DNA from: CAYPFY01 sp964410105
GTDB lineage: Bacteria; Bacteroidota; Ignavibacteria; UBA10030; SZUA-254
DNA: 64,000 bases
NCBI GenBank assembly: GCA_964410105.1
Contig: CAYPFY010000002.1
Coordinates: forward strand, 124,001 to 188,000
Direction of reading: 5' to 3'
Shown: in pieces, positions 26,504 through 34,753 of the stretch
How positions within the stretch are numbered: the first letter of the stretch is position 1
Layout: each line of letters begins with the position of its first letter
Notes under the pieces: generated by a model
Database searches by the model: none
Told to the model about the DNA's origin: nothing
Seen by the model: only the letters and a program-made list of their open reading frames with translations
Position numbers and translations under genes: made by a program

Positions 26504-27253
26504 TCAAATCACCATTCCGCCATCCACGCAGATCACCTGGCCAGTGATATAGTCAGCATCATGAGATGCGAGAAACCTCACTGCATGGGCGATCTCTTCC
26601 GGCTTCCCCGTCCGTTTAAGGGGAATACGTTCGGCGAGCGATTTCCGCTGATCCTCTGTGAGCTTCCCTGTCATATCCGTTTCAACGAAACCGGGGGCGA
26701 CGGCATTCACCTGAATATTTCGGCCTCCGAGTTCCTTTGCCATCGTCTTCGTAAACCCGATTATTCCGGCCTTCGATGCCGCGTAATTCGCCTGGCCCGG
26801 GTTTCCGACTATACCGGTCACCGAGGTGATATTAATAATTTTTCCCGAGCGCTGGCCCAGCATCGGGCGAATTGCGGCTTTTGTCACATTGAACACGCCC
26901 TTGAGATTCGTATCCACGACAGAATCCCAATCCTCCTCGCTCATGCGCATGAGGAGACCATCCTTCGTCACGCCGGCGTTATTCACCAAAATATCGAGAC
27001 GCTGAAAATCCTTGACAATCGACTCAATCATCTCGCGCGACTCATCTGATCGGGACACATCAACTTTGAACGCGCGGGACTTCACACCCTTAGCGTGGAT
27101 CTCATCCACCACGGCCTCTGCCTCCCCCGATGCGCTCCGGTAGGAAATCATGACATGGGCACCTGCCCCGGCGAGGGAAACAGCGATCGCGCGGCCGATG
27201 CCGCGGGAGGAACCGGTAACGAGGGCAACGGCATTATCGAGAACGCCCGGCAT
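26504..27253 (-). CDS. fabG: 3-oxoacyl-ACP reductase
   Basis: 249 residues, short-chain dehydrogenase fold. The NADP-binding TGSSRGIGRAIA is at ~13-24, NNAG at 91-94, and the catalytic Ser144, Tyr157 and Lys161 in NITSVTGIVG and YAASKAG. It reduces 3-ketoacyl-ACP. The ATG shares one base with the fabD stop. Confidence 0.97.
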   Translation of the reverse strand: MPGVLDNAVALVTGSSRGIGRAIAVSLAGAGAHVMISYRSASGEAEAVVDEIHAKGVKSRAFKVDVSRSDESREMIESIVKDFQRLDILVNNAGVTKDGLLMRMSEEDWDSVVDTNLKGVFNVTKAAIRPMLGQRSGKIINITSVTGIVGNPGQANYAASKAGIIGFTKTMAKELGGRNIQVNAVAPGFVETDMTGKLTEDQRKSLAERIPLKRTGKPEEIAHAVRFLASHDADYITGQVICVDGGMVI

Positions 27254-28179
27254 CAGGTGGTCACCCTGTTTTCGACATCGCTCAAAGTCTCGATGCCGCG
27301 CACCTCAACGGTCGGGTCGATACGTTTCACCAGCCCTTGGAGAACCTTCCCCGGGCCAATCTCGACGAACGTGGACGCCCCGTCGGCGATCATCCGTCCG
27401 ATCGATTCATCCCACCGGACGGGGCTTGTGAGCTGTTCCTCCAGCAATGTACGAATTTCCCATGCCTTTTGCACCTTCCGGGCCGTCACATTGGCATAGA
27501 CGGGGAAAGCCGCATCCTGAAGAGGAACGCGAGACAGCGCGGAAGCAAGTCCCTTCCGTGCGCTGCCCATCAGCTTCGAGTGAAAAGCCCCGCTCACCTG
27601 GAGTTCCTTGACAAGCTTTGCCCCCTTGGATTTCGCCAGAGCCATCGCGGCATGGACCATGTCCAGAGAGCCGCTGATAACCACCTGTCCCGGTGAATTC
27701 AGATTCGCGGCCTGAACCAAACCTTCTGGAGACACCGTCCGGCAGATCTCATCGATCACCTCAGGTGCCAGGCCAACAACGGCGGCCATCGTCCCTTTCT
27801 GCTCCTCGCCCGCTTTTTGCATGAGCTCGCCGCGCAGCCGGACAAGTTTCAGCCCATCCTCCAGAGTCATCGAGCCGGCCGCGGTCAGAGCGGAATACTC
27901 GCCGAGCGAATGTCCTGCAGCCATCTGGGGAGAGGGAAGATCGAGCAGCATTGCAAGGGCGACGCTATGCAAATAAATTGCCGGCTGGGTATTGCTTGTC
28001 TTCTTCAACTCCTCGTCGGGACCTTCGAAGCATATTTTGCGTATCGGCACGGAGAGAATTCTTTCCGCTTTCTCAAAGAGCTCACGGGCGGCGGGAGATT
28101 TATCATAAAGATCCTTTCCCATCCCCACATATTGGGATCCTTGCCCGGGAAACACGAACGCAACCGAACGGGTCGTCAT
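27253..28179 (-). CDS. fabD: Malonyl-CoA:ACP transacylase
   Basis: 308 residues. The N-terminal FPGQGSQYVGMG, the nucleophile Ser91 in GHSLGEYSAL and His200 in SGAFHSKLM are in the expected places. It charges ACP with malonate. Its ATG overlaps the fabH stop by four bases. Confidence 0.97.
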   Translation of the reverse strand: MTTRSVAFVFPGQGSQYVGMGKDLYDKSPAARELFEKAERILSVPIRKICFEGPDEELKKTSNTQPAIYLHSVALAMLLDLPSPQMAAGHSLGEYSALTAAGSMTLEDGLKLVRLRGELMQKAGEEQKGTMAAVVGLAPEVIDEICRTVSPEGLVQAANLNSPGQVVISGSLDMVHAAMALAKSKGAKLVKELQVSGAFHSKLMGSARKGLASALSRVPLQDAAFPVYANVTARKVQKAWEIRTLLEEQLTSPVRWDESIGRMIADGASTFVEIGPGKVLQGLVKRIDPTVEVRGIETLSDVENRVTT

Positions 28180-29183
28180 GGCTTTTGCGGATTATCGAAG
28201 GACCATTTAAAAAGCACCGCGCCCCAGGTATAGCCTGCGCCGAAGCTCGAGATCACCAGAGTGTGGCCGCGTTTCAGTTTCCCGCAGTGCCACCACTCTG
28301 ACAAACAGAGCGGAATAGTTGCCGCCGTCGTATTACCATACTTATCGATATTGATCATCACTTTAGAGCGGTCGATCCCCATGCGTTCGCGGCACGCATC
28401 AATGATTCGGAGATTGGCCTGATGCGGAACAAGGTAATCGACATCGTCGCCGGTGAGATTATTGCGTTTCATAATCTCTGCTGACACATCCGCCATCCCG
28501 ATAACGGCGACCTTGAAAACCGACTTCCCGTCCTGGAACAGATAATGCATCTTCTTCTCAACCGTCTCATGAGTAGCCGGGTTAAGGCTTCCTCCCCCCT
28601 TCATATAGAGAAACTTGCCGCCCGAGCCGTCGCAGTACATCTTCTGATCGAGAAGACCGAACTCGGGCTGATCCGAGGGCTCCAGGAGGACGGCCGCGGC
28701 GGCGTCCCCGAACAAAATACAGTTGTTGCGATCCTTATAATCAACAATAGAACTCATCTTATCAGCGCCGACCACCACAACCCTGTTATAGGCTCCCGTT
28801 TCCACGAACTGGGCTCCCGTCACAAGGGCATAAAGCCACCCCGAGCATGCTGCGGAGACATCGAACCCCCATGCGTTCCGTGCGCCTATCTTCTCCTGAA
28901 CGACGCAGGCCGTGGGCGGGAAAAACATATCGGGGGTCACGGTGGCGACGATGATCAAATCGATCTCTTCGGCGGAAATACCGCGATTCTTCAGAAGCAT
29001 CTCAATCGCGGGGGCCGCCAGATCCGACGTCGCCCCATTTTGCAAAATCCGTCGCTCGCGGATCCCGGTGCGCGTCTCGATCCATTCCTCGGTCGTCTCG
29101 ACCATTTTTTCGAGATCTTTATTCGAAAGAATCTTTTCCGGGACATAATGTCCGACGGCTGTAATCGTTGCGCGTCTCTTCAT
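28176..29183 (-). CDS. fabH: 3-oxoacyl-ACP synthase III (KAS III)
   Basis: 335 residues from ATG 29183. The catalytic Cys113 (SAACSGWLYAL), His254 (PHQANLRI) and Asn284 (KYGNTTAATI) are present. It starts fatty acid synthesis by condensing acyl-CoA with malonyl-ACP. The frame is open far upstream through plsX, but the family N-terminus fits ATG 29183; ATG 29195, which overlaps the plsX stop, is an alternative. Confidence 0.96.
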   Translation of the reverse strand: MKRRATITAVGHYVPEKILSNKDLEKMVETTEEWIETRTGIRERRILQNGATSDLAAPAIEMLLKNRGISAEEIDLIIVATVTPDMFFPPTACVVQEKIGARNAWGFDVSAACSGWLYALVTGAQFVETGAYNRVVVVGADKMSSIVDYKDRNNCILFGDAAAAVLLEPSDQPEFGLLDQKMYCDGSGGKFLYMKGGGSLNPATHETVEKKMHYLFQDGKSVFKVAVIGMADVSAEIMKRNNLTGDDVDYLVPHQANLRIIDACRERMGIDRSKVMINIDKYGNTTAATIPLCLSEWWHCGKLKRGHTLVISSFGAGYTWGAVLFKWSFDNPQKP

Positions 29184-29188
29184 TCCGT

Positions 29189-30208
29189 TTAGCATTGGCC
29201 CGTGCTGAGAGCTTCTTGGATATGCTGATGAATATTTTTTCTGACCATCTCCTCCGCGCGGAAAATCATACTCTTGATCGCCTTGGGAGTCGATTTCCCG
29301 TGTCCAATAATCGCCACCCCGTTTACGCCGAGGACTGGAACGCCGCCATACTCCTCGTAATCCATGCTCTTGAAGGCTTTGCGCAGGGTTGACCTCATCA
29401 GTGCCGCCATGAACTTCCCCGCAAAACTCGTTGCGGTGATCTGCTTCAGGCGGTTTTTGAAAAATGCCGGGACGCTTTCGCCAAATTTCAACAGCACATT
29501 CCCCACGAAACCGTCGCAAACGACAACCTGAGCGCGACCCAGAAGGATATCCCGGCCCTCCACGTTCCCGATAAAATTCAGCTTTGAATTCCGGAGGAGC
29601 TGAAAAGCTTCCTTGGTGACATCGTTGCCCTTGGAATCCTCTTCGCCGATATTGAGCAGGCCGACGGCCGGGTTAGAGATCCCGAACATCTCGTGGGCAT
29701 AAATACTCCCCATGACAGCAAACTCGTAAAGATGCTGGGGCCGGCAGTCCACATTCGCCCCGGCATCCAGCAGAAGGCAGACTCCCTGTTCGCTGGGAAA
29801 GAAAGCTCCGATCGTCGGCCGGCTAATCCCGGCTATCCGGCCGAGCGTCAGCGCAGAGACCGACATGACCGCGCCGGAGTGACCCGCGCTCACAAACGCG
29901 TCCGCCCTTCCGTCTTTCTGGAGGGCTATCCCAACGCTGATCGATGAATTCTTTTTCCCTTTCAAACCCGCCATCGCGGAGTCATGCATCTCGATCACCT
30001 CCGGGGCGTCGATCACTTCCACGGGCAGGCGGCTTGCGGCCGATTCATTCAGTTGAGCGCGGATTGCCGCCTCCCGGCCCACAAAGATAAGATTAATTCG
30101 GTGGGAAACTTCATCCAGAGCGGCCACGGCGCCGGCGATCACATTACGCGGGGCGAAGTCCCCTCCCATGGCATCGACGGCGATTCGTATATGTTGGGCA
30201 GATTCCAA
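29189..30208 (-). CDS. plsX: Phosphate acyltransferase PlsX
   Basis: 339 residues. The family start IRIAVDAMGGDFAP is clear, followed by SAGHSGAVM and LLDAGANVDC. It makes acyl-phosphate from acyl-ACP for phospholipid synthesis. It lies 67 bases after rpmF and a few bases before fabH, in the conserved rpmF-plsX-fabH order. Confidence 0.97.
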   Translation of the reverse strand: MESAQHIRIAVDAMGGDFAPRNVIAGAVAALDEVSHRINLIFVGREAAIRAQLNESAASRLPVEVIDAPEVIEMHDSAMAGLKGKKNSSISVGIALQKDGRADAFVSAGHSGAVMSVSALTLGRIAGISRPTIGAFFPSEQGVCLLLDAGANVDCRPQHLYEFAVMGSIYAHEMFGISNPAVGLLNIGEEDSKGNDVTKEAFQLLRNSKLNFIGNVEGRDILLGRAQVVVCDGFVGNVLLKFGESVPAFFKNRLKQITATSFAGKFMAALMRSTLRKAFKSMDYEEYGGVPVLGVNGVAIIGHGKSTPKAIKSMIFRAEEMVRKNIHQHIQEALSTGQC

Positions 30209-30275
30209 CGGAAGAGTAGTCTCGAACCTCGTTTCAGGGGGGCGAGACGGCGTCCCTCCGGGCGGGGGGGGCCGG

Positions 30276-30458
30276 TTAAGACTCTTTGGGAATAATGATT
30301 GATCGCCCGTTGTAGAAGCCGCAATTCGGGCACGCTCGGTGCAGGAGTTTTTGCTCGTGGCAGTTCGGACACTCGGACATGGAGGGAGCGACGGCCTTAT
30401 AATGTGTCCGTCGCTTTGCCCCTCGGGATTTCGAATGTCGTCGTTTGGGATTAGGCAT
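30276..30458 (-). CDS. rpmF: 50S ribosomal protein L32
   Basis: 60 residues beginning MPNPKRRHSKSR. It has the zinc-binding form of L32, with CPNC near residue 30 and CPNCG near residue 43. It lies 11 bases after the yceD stop. Confidence 0.98.
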   Translation of the reverse strand: MPNPKRRHSKSRGAKRRTHYKAVAPSMSECPNCHEQKLLHRACPNCGFYNGRSIIIPKES

Positions 30459-30469
30459 GAGATTCCTCT

Positions 30470-30997
30470 TTATTTCTTATTAATCAATTCAAACCCTTTC
30501 CAGCTCGGGCCATCGGGTTCCGGTTTACATTCGCAGGACCTGCGGTTCCAATTCATTCCGCACTTCGGGCAGAGCCCCTTGCACTCCTCCTTGCAGAGAA
30601 GCTTCAAGGGAACTGAAAACAGGACCATCTGCCGCACGTCATCCGAAAGGTCGATCGAGACGGTATCGGGCGTAATAACCCGCACCTCCTCCTCGGGATA
30701 TTTCCGGCTCGCTTCTTCGTCATAGACATAAAACATCGAATACTGGCACTCAAGCGCCCTCTCAAACCCGTCGAGGCAACGGTCGCACTCGAAGTCACCT
30801 GTAACGCGGATCTCCGAATTCAGATAAAGCTGTCGGGGCGTCTTATCGAGACGGGCGTCCACATCAATTCGGCGGTGGAAATGCTCCGCGAGGCCGATCG
30901 AGGCAGGGTCAACCGAAAAATGATATTCGTGAAGTCCGCTGGAAAGCCCGGAAACGCGTATCTTCAGCTCGGAAGCGTTTGCCTGGTTTTTTCCCAT
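30470..30997 (-). CDS. yceD: YceD family protein (DUF177)
   Basis: 175 residues from ATG 30997. The DUF177 pattern CDRCLDGFE in the middle and a C-terminal cysteine cluster (CKEECKGLCPKCG) are characteristic. YceD is linked to 23S rRNA metabolism in other bacteria and almost always precedes rpmF. The frame is open upstream to 31240, but that part covers the promoter and is not conserved in type. A consensus promoter ends about 50 bases before the start, so this is the first gene of the lipid operon. Confidence 0.9.
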   Translation of the reverse strand: MGKNQANASELKIRVSGLSSGLHEYHFSVDPASIGLAEHFHRRIDVDARLDKTPRQLYLNSEIRVTGDFECDRCLDGFERALECQYSMFYVYDEEASRKYPEEEVRVITPDTVSIDLSDDVRQMVLFSVPLKLLCKEECKGLCPKCGMNWNRRSCECKPEPDGPSWKGFELINKK

Positions 30998-31045
30998 AGA
31001 ACGAGAAGACTGGAAATCACGAGATTTTTCGCAAAAAACTGAAAT

Positions 31046-31074
31046 AATATAGGGATTTGTGCTGCGATAGTCAA
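31046..31074 (-). promoter_or_regulatory. Promoter TTGACT-17-TATATT for the yceD-fab operon
   Basis: Reverse strand: -35 TTGACT (31069-31074), a 17-base spacer, -10 TATATT (31046-31051). The predicted start is near 31039, about 40 bases before the yceD ATG. This is one of the two best promoters in the window and likely drives the operon down to rsmE. Confidence 0.75.
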
Positions 31075-31165
31075 CTAATCGTAGAGACGCTCCTTGATAA
31101 AAGTTGGTCACAGCGATGTCATTCTCCGAGAGGCTGATTGACTTTAATGAGCGGATGGCGTTTGG

Positions 31166-31194
31166 TTGACAATCGGGCCACCGTTCTTTAAATT
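31166..31194 (+). promoter_or_regulatory. Promoter TTGACA-17-TAAATT for the M1-like peptidase gene
   Basis: Forward strand: -35 TTGACA (31166-31171), a 17-base spacer, -10 TAAATT (31189-31194). The start would be near 31201, 24 bases before the ATG at 31225, with GGAAGG in the leader. It is divergent from the yceD promoter about 95 bases away. Confidence 0.75.
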
Positions 31195-31224
31195 TCGTGG
31201 ATTTTTGGAAGGCTCGAAGCTTCG

Positions 31225-33594
31225 ATGGCGTCTCGCGCATTGGGAATCCGCAGTTTGGTCTGCTCTCTGGCTGCCATGGCCTGCCTGGGTCCTGTGCCCG
31301 CTCAGCCCGCCGATAAGCACTCGCCCCCGACGCAACTGGAAGCGCTCTATGACTCTCTTTCCCATCCTGTTCTGGATGAGCACAGGGCGTTCACGCTGAC
31401 CAACATTTCATTCCTGCGCGGCGGCCAGAAGGTCGTCTTCACAAGCGGGAGCTTGCGTCTCTTCAGACGGGTCCACGGTAAGGTTTTTGGAGGAGTTTTT
31501 ACTGGATCCGGTTCAGTGACGATAGCTCCTCCCACGCCGTTGGAAAAACAGGAATTTGAGCTCCGCATGAATGAAAAGCTCGTCGAGGGCGTCCATATTT
31601 TCCCGTTCCAGTCCGCCACGCTCTGGTTCCAGGATACCCTCCTGAGCGAGCTGGGCGGGCTGATGCCGAAGCCGATTGAGGTTGTGCGCCAGGAGAAAGA
31701 GACCGCTGAAAAGAGCATGGCGTTTGCGGTGGACAAATCCAACCAGAACGTCATTTACCGCCTCGTCGATGAGATGATGGACCTGAGGCCCGAACCCTAT
31801 TCTTGTGTTCATTTCATTCCCGCACAGGGCAAGGAGCTTTTTTTCACGTATGATCCGCGTCGTTACGAGGAGGTTGTCATCTCCACACCGGTGATCGAAT
31901 ATCTTAAGAGCTCCGTGCGATGGCTTGAGGTCGTGAATTCATTTCATCTCCCCGAGGAATATTCGGCAGCCACAGAATATGCCCTGACGAGTGAGGATAA
32001 ACGCCGATACGATTATCGGAGCTACTCCGTCGAGCTATGGGTGCAAAAAGGGGGCCGGACCCGTGCCAGAACTCTTCTCGGGGTCCACTCTTTGGAACTG
32101 ACCGCTCGAACCATGACATTCCTCCTTGATCCCAAACTTGTTATCGATTCGGTCACTGCGGAGGACGGCACGCCCTTGAGCTACCAGCGGAACGAAGATG
32201 CATGGGATGTCCTGCTCCAGATGCCAGACCAGGACTCTCCTGATTATAAGATCCGGTTTTGTTACAGCGGGGACTTCTTGAGACCATACGAAGGCCACGC
32301 ATACATCGGAATATCAGACGTAAGCGGCTGGAAATTGTTAGGAGATACGAAGAAGCTCACGGGACAATTTTACGAGCTGCATTCACTGGAAGGCTGGTAC
32401 CCGCTCAGCACGGATTTGACGCATGCCACCTACGATGTCACCTACCACATCCCGCTGGATATGGAGATCGTCGGCGCGGGAAAAAGGGTGAGCGAATTCA
32501 AGGAATCCGGCACCAGGACAGTGCACAATGTGACGAGCGAGCCCACGATCGGGTGTACCTTCAGCCTCGGCTACTTTCGACCGGAGAGCCTCCGCCTCAC
32601 CGAGAAAGAGCCCCTCGTGACTGTCTATGTCACGGAAGGAAGCCAGCCGGTCAAGATCGCGAGGGATATCGCTAATTGCATAAGGTTGTACACTTTCCTC
32701 TTCGGGGGCGATAGCCTGCAGGAGCTTCGGGCCGGGCTAGGCGGGCTCAACCACGGTGAGGCTTTTCAAGGGTATATCCAGCTTCCGTGGGTCCAAGAGG
32801 AGGTCAAGACCTCAAAATCCACGATCGAGCTCGGATCCGCACATGAGGTTTCCCACTCTTGGTGGGGTGAAGGGGTGGGCGCCCGGAGCTATCACGATTG
32901 GTGGATCGTGGAGGCTTTTGCCGAGTATTCTTCCCTGCTCTACGTGCCGTTTGTACTGAAAGACGATGCGCAGTTTTTTGATGTCCTTAAGACAAGGAGG
33001 GAAAGGCTTTGCAACCTCAGGCACTACGCCCTCGGCTCGGGTCCGCCCCTAGGCTCGATCTGGCTCGGATATCGTGCATCGACAACCCAGAGACCGTCTG
33101 ATTATGCTCTCTCCATCTATCAGAAGGGGGCGTGGGTGCTCCATATGCTCCGGATGATGCTCCTAGACCTTCCGACGATGAAGGAGGACGGATTCAAGTC
33201 GATGATGTCGGAGTTTTATCACACCTACCGGGGGAAAGATGCTTCAACCGATGATTTCCGTCAGATCGTCAATAAGTATTTTCAGGGGGACATGAGCTGG
33301 TTCTTCGACCAGTGGGTCTACGGAACCGAAATCCCGACACTCAAGTGTACGCACTCCGTCTCAAAGAACCCGGATGGGAAGTATTCAGTCGTCATCACCA
33401 TTGAACAAAAGGATGTGTCGAAGCCTTTTGTTATCTATCTACCGATTGAAGTATTGTATAAAGACGGGACAACGGCGCGGACGAGGCTGGCTCTCAATCA
33501 GCAGAAGAAGGATTTTACCTACCTGCTCGATCGCGAACCGGAGAAAATATCGTTTAATATTCTTGAATCGGTGCTGTGCAAAATTGAAGAATGA
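31225..33594 (+). CDS. Secreted M1-like zinc metallopeptidase
   Basis: 789 residues with a signal peptide (LVCSLAAMACLGPVPAQ). The catalytic region has HEVSH at 540-544 with the third ligand in VEAFAEY (Glu563), the gluzincin layout of M1 aminopeptidases, although the usual GAMEN exopeptidase motif is not evident. The ~400-residue N-terminal part is beta-rich and not recognised. The C-terminal part includes DYALSIYQKGAWVLHMLR and YFQGDMSWFFDQWVYG, as in M1 proteins, and then a beta-sandwich. Because the amino-peptide-binding motif is missing, an endopeptidase or structural role cannot be excluded. Monocistronic, with its own consensus promoter. Confidence 0.85.
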   Translation: MASRALGIRSLVCSLAAMACLGPVPAQPADKHSPPTQLEALYDSLSHPVLDEHRAFTLTNISFLRGGQKVVFTSGSLRLFRRVHGKVFGGVFTGSGSVTIAPPTPLEKQEFELRMNEKLVEGVHIFPFQSATLWFQDTLLSELGGLMPKPIEVVRQEKETAEKSMAFAVDKSNQNVIYRLVDEMMDLRPEPYSCVHFIPAQGKELFFTYDPRRYEEVVISTPVIEYLKSSVRWLEVVNSFHLPEEYSAATEYALTSEDKRRYDYRSYSVELWVQKGGRTRARTLLGVHSLELTARTMTFLLDPKLVIDSVTAEDGTPLSYQRNEDAWDVLLQMPDQDSPDYKIRFCYSGDFLRPYEGHAYIGISDVSGWKLLGDTKKLTGQFYELHSLEGWYPLSTDLTHATYDVTYHIPLDMEIVGAGKRVSEFKESGTRTVHNVTSEPTIGCTFSLGYFRPESLRLTEKEPLVTVYVTEGSQPVKIARDIANCIRLYTFLFGGDSLQELRAGLGGLNHGEAFQGYIQLPWVQEEVKTSKSTIELGSAHEVSHSWWGEGVGARSYHDWWIVEAFAEYSSLLYVPFVLKDDAQFFDVLKTRRERLCNLRHYALGSGPPLGSIWLGYRASTTQRPSDYALSIYQKGAWVLHMLRMMLLDLPTMKEDGFKSMMSEFYHTYRGKDASTDDFRQIVNKYFQGDMSWFFDQWVYGTEIPTLKCTHSVSKNPDGKYSVVITIEQKDVSKPFVIYLPIEVLYKDGTTARTRLALNQQKKDFTYLLDREPEKISFNILESVLCKIEE

Positions 33595-33699
33595 TGCCTC
33601 GCACATATGAGTAAACCTCTCTCACACCATCCCGCGACCAGGACATTCAACCCCTTCCGTTCAGACAGTCGGCCCCATCGGTGAAGCCCGGGAGTATCC

Positions 33700-34359
33700 T
33701 CACATCCCCAGCTTATTCAGCAGATGATTCAGCTTGCCCCAAAACCCCAGATTATACCCAAACCTTCCGGCTGTCCCGCGTCCCTCATGACGCACGAAAT
33801 TCTCAATCGGAAAATCCTCAAGCGAGAAGCCCTGGCGGACCGCTTCCGTCATATTCCGGAGGCAGGGAGCCCCGTGCCGTTCGAAGGGCGGAAGAGTCAC
33901 ATAAACATCCCGCTTCAGCATCAGGCAGATAGGGCGGATATAGGGAGTCGTCCCTGGGGCTGGATCAGGCACGTCGAAACCGCGCCTATTCATATACACC
34001 CGTTTTCCTACGGCATAGCTTCCTGAATCAGACTCAAGCAGGGCGGACATCTCTTCCACAAAGCCGCCTCTGAGCACCTCACAGTCGGAATCGACAAACA
34101 GCACCAACGGAGTTTCCAGTCTCATTGCAGCATCATGCATCGCGGGGCCGTGATGGAGATTCGAGCGGTGTAAGACGAGAGAGGTGTGTGGAGAGGAAAC
34201 CTTAAGGTGCTCAAGGACAGCGGGACTCTCATCCGTTGACCCGTTATCCACAAGGGTAAGAGGCAGGTCTGGATAAAACCTTCGGAACGAGACGAATGCC
34301 CGTTCCGTCAGGTCGGGTGTCCTGTGATTAATGACGACTGCGGTTACCGGGAGTTCCAG
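33700..34359 (-). CDS. GT2 family glycosyltransferase, start disrupted or non-standard
   Basis: About 219 residues as listed from CTG 34359. The fold begins with VTAVVINHRTPDLTERAF, then LTLVDNGSTDES (nucleotide-sugar binding) and PLVLFVDSDCEVL (DxD). The tail includes RHEGRGTAGRFGYNLG. No ATG, GTG or TTG exists in frame before the conserved N-terminus; the frame is closed by TGA at 34438-34440. An ATG at 34382, 19 bases after the DUF3276 stop, would join the frame if one base were added in, or the ribosome slipped back one base on, the six-G run at 34364-34369. Either the sequence lacks a base there, or a rare start or frameshift is used. The acceptor is unknown. Confidence 0.72.
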   Translation of the reverse strand: MELPVTAVVINHRTPDLTERAFVSFRRFYPDLPLTLVDNGSTDESPAVLEHLKVSSPHTSLVLHRSNLHHGPAMHDAAMRLETPLVLFVDSDCEVLRGGFVEEMSALLESDSGSYAVGKRVYMNRRGFDVPDPAPGTTPYIRPICLMLKRDVYVTLPPFERHGAPCLRNMTEAVRQGFSLEDFPIENFVRHEGRGTAGRFGYNLGFWGKLNHLLNKLGM

Positions 34360-34400
34360 ATAACCCCCCGGCGAGCCGTCATGAAAGCCACGTTCGCATA

Positions 34401-34673
34401 TTAAACCTCGACCGGTTTTTCGACCTTCGTGAGAAGCTCATTCTCCACATGCGACACGGTCTCGGTCAGGGCATCGATAAACTTTTGAAAGTCCTCCTTA
34501 TAGAGAAACACCTTATGCTTCTCATACGACTCATCGGCGATCCGGCGGCTCTCGGTGATGATAACATAAAAGTCCTTGGCCGACTTTGTCGCCTTGACAT
34601 CGAAGAAATACGTACGTTTTCCGGCGCGGATCCTTCGGGAAAAAATATTCTCGTTTGTATCAACGTGTTCCAT
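34401..34673 (-). CDS. DUF3276 (PUR-alpha-like) nucleic-acid-binding protein
   Basis: 90 residues. The core FSRRIRAGKRTYFFDVKATK and KVFLYKEDFQKFIDAL match the DUF3276/PurA-like family of Bacteroidota and spirochaetes, which binds single-stranded DNA or RNA. The start is ATG 34673: GAGGGAG lies six bases before it, while the longer frame from GTG 34757 has no usable spacing and adds residues not typical of the family. It follows the PorZ-like gene by 80 bases. Confidence 0.9.
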   Translation of the reverse strand: MEHVDTNENIFSRRIRAGKRTYFFDVKATKSAKDFYVIITESRRIADESYEKHKVFLYKEDFQKFIDALTETVSHVENELLTKVEKPVEV

Positions 34674-34753
34674 AACTCCCTCGCAATGAATAAATGAATG
34701 ATTGTCTGCGGTAACGTTTTGGACGCGGCTGGCCAATTCCCCCGTTACGTCAT

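Noticed and set aside
26252..27049. Forward frame of 265 codons in the fab region
   Set aside because: Antisense to acpP and fabG, both of which have complete catalytic motifs.
29184..29519. Extended N-terminus of fabH
   Set aside because: The extra 112 residues overlap plsX in another frame and are not part of the KAS III fold.
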